A stretch of 15,519 nt of DNA, from assembly GCA_937877535.1 (NCBI GenBank), contig CALFJF010000072.1, positions 1 through 15,519 on the forward strand, in the 5' to 3' direction. Under the pieces are notes generated by a model. That model saw nothing but the letters and a program-made list of their open reading frames with translations. It was not told the DNA's origin and ran no database searches. Below, one piece after another: positions 1-6,630 of the stretch. The stretch's first letter is position 1; each line of letters opens with the position of its first letter. A program made the position numbers and the translations under genes. The DNA is from an uncultured Treponema sp. Lineage in GTDB: Bacteria > Spirochaetota > Spirochaetia > Treponematales > Treponemataceae.

Positions 1-1318
1 AGATGCTTCTGACCGTCCAATCTGCAATCATTCCAATCCAAACGGCAAGCGGACCAAAGCCAAAGCCGCGGGCAAGAATTACAACAGTCAAAACGCGGCA
101 CGTCCACATCGTTGTCATTGAAACGAGCATTGAAAATCGAACATCGCCCGCCGCGCGAAGTCCGTACGCGGGCAAAAACGAGCCTCCCCAAACGAACGGT
201 TTTACCGCGTGAACAATCCAGGTTAAAAAACACGCAAGGCTCGCCGCTTCTGCGCTCATTTTTGAAATGCGCGTTATGGGAAAAATCGCCGCGCTCACAA
301 CAACGCTCGACAAAACGAGGGCAACAAATCCCCAGCGCGTAAGGCGTTTTATGTATTGAGATGCTTGATAATCTTCGCCCGCGCCAACGCATTGCCCCGA
401 AACGGTCATCATTGCAATGCCGATGCCTTGCGCCCCCTGGCACGAAAGGCTTTCGAGGCTTGCCGTCATTGCGTTTGCCGCAATCGCTTCCATTCCCATG
501 AGCGACACGGTGGACTGAATCGCGAGTTTCCCAAATTGGAACATTCCGTTTTCGATTCCCGTTGGAAGACCGACTTTGAGGATTTTTGCCATTTCTCCAA
601 AATCCGCGCGAAAGAAAAATGTTTCTAGTCGAATTTTTCCCGTCGATTTTCTCAAAAAAAAGAGGAGCGTGATTGCGCTAAAAATCCGCGAAATCAAAGT
701 CGAAAGAGCCGCGCCTTTAACTCCAAGGGAAAAAACAAAAATCAAAACGGCATTTCCCGCAACGTTCAAAATGTTTGAAATCATTGAAATCGTCATGGGA
801 AGTCGCGAATTTTTTGCAGAGCGAAAAAGAGCCGCCGCCGCGTTGTAAAGCGCGATAAACGGAAACGAAAGCGCGGTTATAAAAAAATAAACGACCGCGC
901 CGTCCATGACTTCTTTTTCGACTCGTCCAAAAATCAAAGAAAGAAGCGGTTTTTTGAACAAAATGCAAAGTGCCGAACCAAAAATCGAAAGAAAAAAAAC
1001 GCACAAAATCAACTGACTTCCCGAATGACGCGCCTTTTCGTCAAGTCCGTGTCCCAAATATTGACTTGAAAGAATCGCGCCGCCCGTTGCCATTGCAGAA
1101 AAAACGTTTACAACAAGCACGTTTATTGAATCCACAAGCGAAACGGCGGAAATTGCCGCGCTCCCCGCGCCTGTAACCATCATCGCGTCGGCAGTTCCCA
1201 TAAGAGAGTTCAAAAATTGTTCGATGATGAGCGGAATTACAAGTGCGCGAAGGCTTTTTGAAGAAAACAGCGGCGGATTTTTTGTTGGCAAAAGCGATTT
1301 TGGAATAAAAAGAAACAT
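1..1318 (-). CDS. MATE family efflux transporter, C-terminus cut by window edge
   Basis: A multidrug and toxic compound extrusion (MATE) antiporter of the inner membrane, expected to expel cationic compounds in exchange for Na+ or H+. I translated the minus strand by hand: the frame is open from the ATG at 1318 to the left edge, giving 439 codons with no stop, so only a short C-terminal tail should be missing from a family of about 450 residues. It has many hydrophobic segments. Family-like stretches include ALFRSAKNSRLPM (about 163-175), GVKGAALSTLIS (about 199-210) and GLPTGIENG (about 250-258). The start is chosen because hydrophobic segment 1 follows about 25 residues later; there is no good Shine-Dalgarno next to it, and an AAGGAG lies too far upstream (about 35 bases). 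It is divergent from putP. It is only distantly similar to the second MATE gene in the window. The substrate is unknown. Confidence 0.9.
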   Translation of the reverse strand, partial: MFLFIPKSLLPTKNPPLFSSKSLRALVIPLIIEQFLNSLMGTADAMMVTGAGSAAISAVSLVDSINVLVVNVFSAMATGGAILSSQYLGHGLDEKARHSGSQLILCVFFLSIFGSALCILFKKPLLSLIFGRVEKEVMDGAVVYFFITALSFPFIALYNAAAALFRSAKNSRLPMTISMISNILNVAGNAVLIFVFSLGVKGAALSTLISRIFSAITLLFFLRKSTGKIRLETFFFRADFGEMAKILKVGLPTGIENGMFQFGKLAIQSTVSLMGMEAIAANAMTASLESLSCQGAQGIGIAMMTVSGQCVGAGEDYQASQYIKRLTRWGFVALVLSSVVVSAAIFPITRISKMSAEAASLACFLTWIVHAVKPFVWGGSFLPAYGLRAAGDVRFSMLVSMTTMWTCRVLTVVILARGFGFGPLAVWIGMIADWTVRSI

Positions 1319-1416
1319 GAAAACAGTGTATCGTTTTTTGAACGTTTTGCCCTCTTCTCTCTCCTTGCGCGATTTTTGAAAAAAAAATGATGAACAAAAA
1401 TACAATTTTCTGATAG

Positions 1417-1465
1417 TGTTACAGAAAATACGTTGGAAGTGGTGGTTGAACTTGTCGAAACCACC
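1417..1465 (+). repeat. Dispersed palindromic repeat, TGTTACAG-end type (copy 1)
   Basis: The core at 1441-1465 is a hairpin with a perfect 7-bp stem, GGTGGTT / AACCACC, around an 11-base loop. It is preceded from 1417 by a TGTTACAGAAA-type end. The 34 bases 1417-1450 match the reverse complement of 10825-10858 at 28 positions, and all six differences are transitions. It lies between the divergent MATE and putP genes. Confidence 0.75.
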
Positions 1466-1508
1466 AATAATTACGGCGTACTTTTTATAAAGGCAAAAAT
1501 AAAATTTT

Positions 1509-1514
1509 AGGAGA
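1509..1514 (+). promoter_or_regulatory. Shine-Dalgarno of putP
   Basis: AGGAGA lies 6 bases before the ATG at 1521 and fixes this start. A TATAAA at 1486-1491 could be a -10 element, but I see no convincing -35 hexamer at the right distance, so no promoter is called. Confidence 0.7.
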
Positions 1515-1520
1515 ACTCAA

Positions 1521-3083
1521 ATGGATTCTTCGATGATTGCAAAAATCATGGCATTTGTGATTTACCTTGCGTTTATGGTTTTTATTGGACTAAAAAATGC
1601 GGGAAAAAACGCCGGCACGGCAGACTTTTTTTTGGGCGGAAGGTCGGTAGGTCCGTGGTTTACGGCACTTTCTGCGGAGGCTTCGGATATGTCAGGCTGG
1701 CTTTTGATGGGGCTTCCTGGCATTGCCTATCTTGGCGGTATCAAAGAAGTTTTTTGGACTTCGCTTGGACTTACGCTCGGAACGTATTTGAATTGGCTTT
1801 TGGTGGCAAAACCGCTTCGGAAATGCACCGTTGCGTTCGGGGATTCCATTACGATTCCAGAATTTTTGACAAATCGATTACATGACAAAACGCATTTGAT
1901 TTCCGTGATTTCGGTTATATTCATCGTGCTTTTTTTTACGATTTACACCGCCTCTGGACTTGTGGCGTGTGCAAAACTCTTTAATTCTGTTTTTGGACTT
2001 TCTTATTTTTCAGGGCTTGTAATCGGCTTTGCAGTAACCCTTTCGTATACGATTTTAGGTGGATTTCTTGCAGTTTGCACAACAGATTTTGTGCAAGGCG
2101 CATTGATGTTTATCGTTTTGATTGTACTCGTTCTTGTAATGACGATTTCGCTCAACGGGCCGTTTGAGGCGGTGCGAAAAGTCAGCGAGTTTAGTCAAAT
2201 GGCGATAAACGGCAATTTTTCAGAATCGATGAAAATCGCGTTTACAAAAAATCAGCATTATTCCGTTTTGAGTGCGATAAGCGCGCTTGCGTGGGGCTTG
2301 GGCTACTTTGGAATGCCACACATCATCGTGCGATTTATGGGAATCCGCTCAAATGCCGACATCGCGCTTTCTCGTAGAATTGCGATGGTTTGGGTTGTGG
2401 TTGCGTTCGCGGGCGCGTTTATTGTGGGTTCATGCGGGTCGGCTTTTTTGTTCGGCGGAAATGGCGAGATTTTGCAAAGCGCGGAAACCGTTGTTTCCGA
2501 GGCAATTCAAACGATTTTTTCTGGAAACGTTGCGCTTTCGTTCATCGGAGCAATTTTTCTTTGCGCAATTCTTGCCGCCGCAATGAGTACAGCCGATTCG
2601 CAACTTTTGGTTGCGTCAAGCGCGTTCAGTCGCGACATTTTCAAAGGAATTGCAAAAACGGACGCTGACGAAAAAACAGTGCTTCTCGTCAGCAGAATCA
2701 TGGTTTTTGTAATTGCGGCAGTCGCGTTTTTTATTGCGCGAAATCCAGAAAGTTCGATTTTCTCGCTCGTTTCTTACGCTTGGGCAGGATTTGGAGCCAC
2801 GTTTGGACCGCTCGTTTTGCTTTCTCTTTTTTGGCGGCGAACAACAAACAAAGGCGCGATTTTGGGACTCATTGCAGGCGGAATCACGGTTGTTCTTTGG
2901 CACAATCTCGATTTGATTTTGCCAAAAACCGCGTTCGACTCGTTTCCGTTGCTTTCTGTCTACGAACTGCTCCCAGGATTTCTTGTGGGGCTTTTTGTGG
3001 CAATAATCGGCTCGCTTTTGGACAAAGAGCCGCCCAAAGAAATCCTTGAAGAGTTCGACAAATACAAAAAAATGCCCGATTAA
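1521..3083 (+). CDS. putP: Sodium/proline symporter PutP
   Basis: An inner-membrane sodium:solute symporter (SSS family) that imports L-proline together with Na+, for use as nutrient or osmoprotectant. It is 520 residues, the usual length being about 500, with some 13 hydrophobic segments. The sodium-site signatures of PutP are present: SAEASDMSGW with D56, S58 and G59 (D55, S57, G58 in E. coli numbering), and AAAMSTADSQ with S356 and T357 (S340, T341 in E. coli). The following SGWLLMGLPG is typical of PutP rather than of other SSS transporters. A good Shine-Dalgarno precedes the ATG. It appears to be transcribed alone: the upstream MATE gene is divergent and the downstream ABC gene is convergent. 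No proline-catabolic gene is nearby. Proline specificity rests on family resemblance. Confidence 0.93.
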   Translation: MDSSMIAKIMAFVIYLAFMVFIGLKNAGKNAGTADFFLGGRSVGPWFTALSAEASDMSGWLLMGLPGIAYLGGIKEVFWTSLGLTLGTYLNWLLVAKPLRKCTVAFGDSITIPEFLTNRLHDKTHLISVISVIFIVLFFTIYTASGLVACAKLFNSVFGLSYFSGLVIGFAVTLSYTILGGFLAVCTTDFVQGALMFIVLIVLVLVMTISLNGPFEAVRKVSEFSQMAINGNFSESMKIAFTKNQHYSVLSAISALAWGLGYFGMPHIIVRFMGIRSNADIALSRRIAMVWVVVAFAGAFIVGSCGSAFLFGGNGEILQSAETVVSEAIQTIFSGNVALSFIGAIFLCAILAAAMSTADSQLLVASSAFSRDIFKGIAKTDADEKTVLLVSRIMVFVIAAVAFFIARNPESSIFSLVSYAWAGFGATFGPLVLLSLFWRRTTNKGAILGLIAGGITVVLWHNLDLILPKTAFDSFPLLSVYELLPGFLVGLFVAIIGSLLDKEPPKEILEEFDKYKKMPD

Positions 3084-3096
3084 ACGTTTTGATTTT

Positions 3097-3145
3097 GTGG
3101 TTTCGACTGGCTCAACTACCGACAAGGCAGGCACGACTCAACCAC
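3097..3145. repeat. Dispersed palindromic repeat between convergent genes (copy 2)
   Basis: This holds GTGGTTTCGACTGG then CTCAACTACC (3097-3120), followed by a second partial unit ending in GACTCAACCAC (to 3145). It is the reverse-oriented and degenerate form of the GGTGGTTGA...TCGAAACCACC repeat seen at 1441 and 10760. It fills the space between putP and the convergent ABC ATPase gene and may act as a hairpin at the end of both transcripts, though there is no clean T-tract. Confidence 0.65.
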
Positions 3146-3156
3146 TGGCAGATTTT

Positions 3157-4008
3157 TTAGCGGACTTTTGATTTTGCAAAAAGGTCGGATTCGCCTAACA
3201 GGTGTTCGCGCGTTAAATCTTCCTTTTTTTTGAGCAAGGCGGCAGGAATTTGATACGCTTTTTCAAGTTCCTCGTCCGTCAAAACCTCCACAGGAGAGCC
3301 GAGAGCCATATCTCGATTCGGATAAAAAAGAAGCACCGTGTCGGCGTATTTTTTTGAAAGGTCGATTTCGTGCATTGAAATGTAAATCGTCGTTTTTGTT
3401 TTATGCACAAAATCGCGAAGATACAAAAGCGACGATTCTTTTTGAGATTCTTCAAGCGCAAAAAGCGGCTCGTCCATAAAAATGCTTTTGCTTCCGTAAA
3501 GAATCGAAAACGCCAAAAGTACGCGCTGGATTTCGCCTTTGCTCAACGCGGTAAGCGAATGAGAAAGAACGGGCGAAAGCGCGAAAACCTCGATTACTTC
3601 GTCAAGAAGACTTTTTGAAGAGCGAATTCCGCTCGCTTTTCCGTTGTGTGCGCCATTTTCAAAAACGTGAGAAAGAAGCGAAGAAACGGCTTCTTCGCTT
3701 TCAAATTCCATATTTTGATACACGACAGAAGCAAGCAGATTTTTGTTTTCTTCAGAAAGAAGCGCGGGATTTTTTCCTAAAAGCGAAACCGTGCCAGACG
3801 CGGGCAAAAGTCGTCCCGAAGCAAGCAGCATGAGCGTGGATTTTCCGCAACCGTTTTGCCCCACAAGACTCACAAATCCAGACGGAAGAGAAGCGGAAAA
3901 ATGCTCAAAAATCGGATTTATCTCGCTTTTCTCTTTGTCATCAAGCGAATCTTCGTCTATCGGATAAAAAAAAGTAACGTCGTCAAAAATCAAAAAATCA
4001 TGTTCCAT
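3157..4008 (-). CDS. ABC transporter ATP-binding protein (orphan)
   Basis: A 283-residue ATPase subunit of an ABC transporter, expected to dimerise on the cytoplasmic face of a membrane permease. All nucleotide-binding motifs are visible: Walker A GQNGCGKST (50-58, K56), Q-loop Gln near 98 (VVYQN), signature LSKGE (155-159), Walker B FMDE (177-180) and switch His near 213 (SMHEID). The FYP of the N-terminal strand is a usual A-loop position. An acidic insertion (about 18-30, DEDSLDDKEKSE) before Walker A and a charged C-terminal tail are less usual. No permease or binding protein is adjacent: putP is convergent and adk divergent. The substrate therefore cannot be named; ECF-type or metal/cobalamin ATPases are the closest in general look. 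No clear Shine-Dalgarno precedes the ATG. Confidence 0.85.
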   Translation of the reverse strand: MEHDFLIFDDVTFFYPIDEDSLDDKEKSEINPIFEHFSASLPSGFVSLVGQNGCGKSTLMLLASGRLLPASGTVSLLGKNPALLSEENKNLLASVVYQNMEFESEEAVSSLLSHVFENGAHNGKASGIRSSKSLLDEVIEVFALSPVLSHSLTALSKGEIQRVLLAFSILYGSKSIFMDEPLFALEESQKESSLLYLRDFVHKTKTTIYISMHEIDLSKKYADTVLLFYPNRDMALGSPVEVLTDEELEKAYQIPAALLKKKEDLTREHLLGESDLFAKSKVR

Positions 4009-4104
4009 GCAAAAATCATAGCAAAAAAAACGTTTTTTAGAATAGAGATGAGAAAGTGCAAATTTTTCAAAACTCTTGTGGAAATGTTATTAAACGGCTC
4101 TATT

Positions 4105-4132
4105 TTGCAAACGTATTTTTCTGTGGTAAAAT
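4105..4132 (+). promoter_or_regulatory. Probable promoter of adk
   Basis: TTGCAA (4105-4110), a 16-base spacer, and TAAAAT (4127-4132) preceded by TGG, which makes an extended -10. It points at adk; transcription would start near 4139 and place the repeat at 4142-4205 in the 5' untranslated leader. Confidence 0.6.
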
Positions 4133-4141
4133 AATCAAGAC

Positions 4142-4205
4142 TGTCATTCCGAACTTGTTTCGGAATCTCTGTTGCAAGAGATGCTGAAATAAATTCAGCA
4201 TGACA
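4142..4205 (+). repeat. Palindromic repeat in the adk leader (TGTCATTCC...ATGACA type)
   Basis: The element is bounded by TGTCA (4142-4146) and TGACA (4201-4205). Inside are two hairpins: ATTCCGAA / TTCGGAAT (4146-4153 with 4159-4166, 5-base loop) and TGCTGAA / TTCAGCA (4182-4188 with 4194-4200). A 4-bp CTCT/AGAG stem lies between them. This cloverleaf-like layout resembles dispersed repeats common in several bacterial genomes. It ends 5 bases before the adk Shine-Dalgarno. Confidence 0.7.
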
Positions 4206-4221
4206 AAAACAGGAGCAAAAC

Positions 4222-4854
4222 ATGAATTTTATCTTTTTAGGACCACCGGGAGCGGGAAAAGGCACGCTCGCTAAGGAAGTTGCCGTTGCGTACGGAATTC
4301 CGCACATCTCTACGGGAGACATTTTCCGCGAGAACATCAAGAACGGCACGGAGCTTGGCAAAAAAGCGAAGGCTATCATCGACGCGGGCGGCTTGGTGAG
4401 TGACGAAATCACGATTGGCTTGGTGAAAGACCGACTTTCAAAAGACGACACAAAATCGGGCTACATTCTCGACGGATTCCCGCGCACGATTGGGCAGGCA
4501 GAAGCTCTCGAAACATTCGCAAAAATCGACGCGGCGGTGAATTTCGACATTGAGGACGAAGCCGTCGTGGAGCGATTGGGCGGGCGAGTCTGCTGCAAAG
4601 AATGCGGGCAGATGTTCCACACAAAATTCAATCCGCCGAAAGTCGCGGGCAAGTGCGACAAATGCTCTGGCGAGCTTTACACGCGCGACGACGACAAAAC
4701 CGAGTCGATTCAGAACCGTCTCAAAGTCTACCGCGAGTCAACGGCTCCGCTGATTGATTTTTACAAGGCGAAAGGAAATCTCGTCGATGTGGACGCAAAG
4801 CCCGCGCCAGAGAAAGTCCTTGCCGAATTCAAAGCAAAATTCCCCAAAAAGTAA
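4222..4854 (+). CDS. adk: Adenylate kinase
   Basis: A cytoplasmic enzyme that interconverts AMP + ATP and 2 ADP and so balances the adenylate pool. It is 210 residues, within the range of the long bacterial form. The P-loop is GPPGAGKGT (7-15). The AMP-binding region shows ISTGDIFR (29-36) and the YILDGFPRT signature (81-89). The LID domain (about 120-157) carries C125-x2-C128 and C145-x2-C148, the four-cysteine zinc-binding type. The start is fixed by AGGAGC (4211-4216) six bases upstream. It has a plausible promoter at 4105-4132. Codon choice leans to C- and G-ending codons (AAG, ATC, GAC), as expected for a highly expressed gene. The next gene begins 9 bases after its stop, so the two are probably co-transcribed. 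Confidence 0.97.
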   Translation: MNFIFLGPPGAGKGTLAKEVAVAYGIPHISTGDIFRENIKNGTELGKKAKAIIDAGGLVSDEITIGLVKDRLSKDDTKSGYILDGFPRTIGQAEALETFAKIDAAVNFDIEDEAVVERLGGRVCCKECGQMFHTKFNPPKVAGKCDKCSGELYTRDDDKTESIQNRLKVYRESTAPLIDFYKAKGNLVDVDAKPAPEKVLAEFKAKFPKK

Positions 4855-4863
4855 GAGGCAAAA

Positions 4864-5190
4864 ATGAGTTACGCAGAAACGATAAAACAGCACGCGGGCG
4901 TTCAAAAGCGCGTGGAAATTATTTTTTCGCAGGCTTTGGAAGAGGATTTTGTTCAACTTTTCAAAGAAGCAGAAGTTGCCACGCGATACACAAAACTCGC
5001 GGGCGTAATGGGCGCGGGCTACTCAAATCCGCGACTCGGCGACGCGATTTGGCCGCAACTTAATTTGATGTACATCATTTATTGCAACGAAGAAGACGCA
5101 AAAAAAATCGTTGAAATCGTTGAAAAATTACGATTGCAATACATCGGAGAAGGAATCGCGTGCTTTTTGAGCGAATCGACCGAAGTTTAA
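4864..5190 (+). CDS. Small P-II-like protein, PG0541-type
   Basis: A 108-residue soluble protein without signal peptide or membrane segment. The pattern in its second half, GVMGAGYSNPRLGD followed by IWPQLN, a strand, an acidic loop (EEDAKK) and helix, then GIACFL, matches from memory the small PG0541-family 'transporter-associated' proteins, which have a GlnB/P-II-like ferredoxin fold. Family members usually sit beside RND efflux genes, and their role is not established. Here the neighbours are adk (9-base gap, AGAGG ribosome-binding site at 4854-4858) and, convergently, a MATE efflux gene. It lacks the classical P-II T-loop tyrosine context, so nitrogen sensing should not be assumed. Gene reality is well supported by operon position and ribosome-binding site; the family is moderately sure. 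Confidence 0.75.
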   Translation: MSYAETIKQHAGVQKRVEIIFSQALEEDFVQLFKEAEVATRYTKLAGVMGAGYSNPRLGDAIWPQLNLMYIIYCNEEDAKKIVEIVEKLRLQYIGEGIACFLSESTEV

Positions 5191-5205
5191 CAACCAAAAA
5201 ACCGC

Positions 5206-5258
5206 GTCATTCTGAAGCGAAGCGAACGAAAAATCTCTCCGCTTTGCTTCAGAATGAC
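5206..5258. repeat. Inverted repeat at convergent gene ends (GTCATTCTGAAGC type)
   Basis: The arms are 5206-5223 and 5241-5258, complementary at 17 of 18 positions, with the first 13 bases (GTCATTCTGAAGC) perfect, around a 17-base loop. The element ends inside the last codons and stop of the MATE gene (stop at 5249-5251) and lies 15 bases after the P-II-like gene. A long hairpin between converging genes probably ends transcription from both sides. No canonical T-tract follows. Confidence 0.75.
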
Positions 5259-6622
5259 TCATTCGGCGTATTTTTTGTACTGTTTCCCAATTTTTTGAAA
5301 AACAAAACGGCGAACGGGAGGGACGTGGCGGCTGTCAAAAAATCCGCAGCAACTTGCGAGATTTGAACGCCAAAGATTCCAAAAAGGCGCGGAAAAATCA
5401 AAATGAGCGGAATAAAGTAAAGTCCTTGCCGCAAACTTGAAAGGAATGCGGCTGATTTTTTTTGTCCCGTTGTTTGCAAAAGCATATTCGTTGAAAAAAT
5501 GAGCGCGTGAAGCGGAATGACTGGGCATAAAAATCGAAGAGCCGTCTTTCCGACCAAAATTACGTCGTTGTCGTCGCGGAACGTTTGAACGATTTTTTCT
5601 GAAAAGAAAAAGACAAAAATCGAAAGCACGAGCATTATAAAAAACGTCGTTTTGACCAAAAATCCATAAGCGTTGCGGACTCTTTTGAACTCGCCGGCTC
5701 CGTAATTCATTCCGCAAACAGGTTGAAATCCTTGTCCAAGCCCAAGTCCAACCGACATCAAAAACATGGAAACCCTTGTGGTGATTGACATTCCAGCGAC
5801 TGCGGCATCTCCCCAAACGCCCGCAGCCCTATTCAAAAATACAGCGGAAAGTGCGCCCATGCCTTGTCGCAAAAGCGAAGGAAATCCCGTTGTCAAAATC
5901 TCCGCGTAGATTTTTGGATGCACAGAAATCGACTTTATTGACAAAACGGCGGTGGATTTTTTTCGCACGAACATAGAAAGCAAAATCGAAAAACTGACCG
6001 TTTGACTTATCATCGTGGCAAGCGCGGCTCCGCTGATTCCAAGTCCAAAAACAAAGATAAAAAGCGGGTCTAAAATTATGTTCAAAATGCCGCCCGTCAT
6101 AAGTCCAATCATCGAAAGCGCGGCTTTGCCCTGAAACCTAAGCAAATTGTTCATCGTAAACGACGAAACCATGAACGGAGAAGCGAGCAAAATACATTTT
6201 GAATAATCAAGCGCGTAAGGAAAAATCGTTTTTGTAGCCCCAAGATGAGAAATGATTTGCGTGTTAAAAATCGTTCCAAAAAGCGCGATTACGCCACCAA
6301 ACAAAAGAGCCAAAAGAATCCCTGTGGAGCAAAGAACGCTCGCGCGTTTATCGTTTCCGCCGCCAAGAGCGCGACTCATCAAACTTCCCGCGCCTTGTCC
6401 CACTGTAAAGCCGCACGCTTGAATTATCGCCATGAGCGAAAAAATAATTCCAACCGCGCCCGACGCAGACGTTCCGAGTTTTGAAACAAAATACGTGTCA
6501 GCCATATTGTATACAGACGTAACAAGCATACTTGTTACGGTCGGAATGGCGTTTTTTAGAATTAAAGACCCCACGGGTTCAGTAAGCATCCGTTGAGTCG
6601 TTTTATCCTGTGCGTTTTTCAT
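5249..6622 (-). CDS. MATE family efflux transporter
   Basis: A complete MATE antiporter of 457 residues, the normal length, with about 12 hydrophobic segments in two similar halves. It should export cationic drugs or metabolites using a Na+ or H+ gradient. Family-like stretches are SVYNMADTYFVSKLG (about 36-50), GQGAGSLMSRALG (about 75-87), GISGAALATMISQ in the first half, and GLGLGQGFQPVCGMNYGAG in the second half. The latter, and the MADTYFV start, resemble the MepA/DinF-like branch. The ATG lies 8 bases after the stop of the Crp-like gene and lacks its own Shine-Dalgarno, which suggests translational coupling in a two-gene operon. This makes the transporter a possible target, or at least a partner, of the cyclic-nucleotide-binding protein. 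The last residues and the stop codon lie inside a dispersed inverted repeat. Confidence 0.93.
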   Translation of the reverse strand: MKNAQDKTTQRMLTEPVGSLILKNAIPTVTSMLVTSVYNMADTYFVSKLGTSASGAVGIIFSLMAIIQACGFTVGQGAGSLMSRALGGGNDKRASVLCSTGILLALLFGGVIALFGTIFNTQIISHLGATKTIFPYALDYSKCILLASPFMVSSFTMNNLLRFQGKAALSMIGLMTGGILNIILDPLFIFVFGLGISGAALATMISQTVSFSILLSMFVRKKSTAVLSIKSISVHPKIYAEILTTGFPSLLRQGMGALSAVFLNRAAGVWGDAAVAGMSITTRVSMFLMSVGLGLGQGFQPVCGMNYGAGEFKRVRNAYGFLVKTTFFIMLVLSIFVFFFSEKIVQTFRDDNDVILVGKTALRFLCPVIPLHALIFSTNMLLQTTGQKKSAAFLSSLRQGLYFIPLILIFPRLFGIFGVQISQVAADFLTAATSLPFAVLFFKKLGNSTKNTPNESF

Positions 6623-6630
6623 GCGTCAAA

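Noticed and set aside
717..1397. Short minus-strand reading frames within the first MATE gene
   Set aside because: They are out of frame with the continuous 439-codon MATE frame and show no family resemblance.
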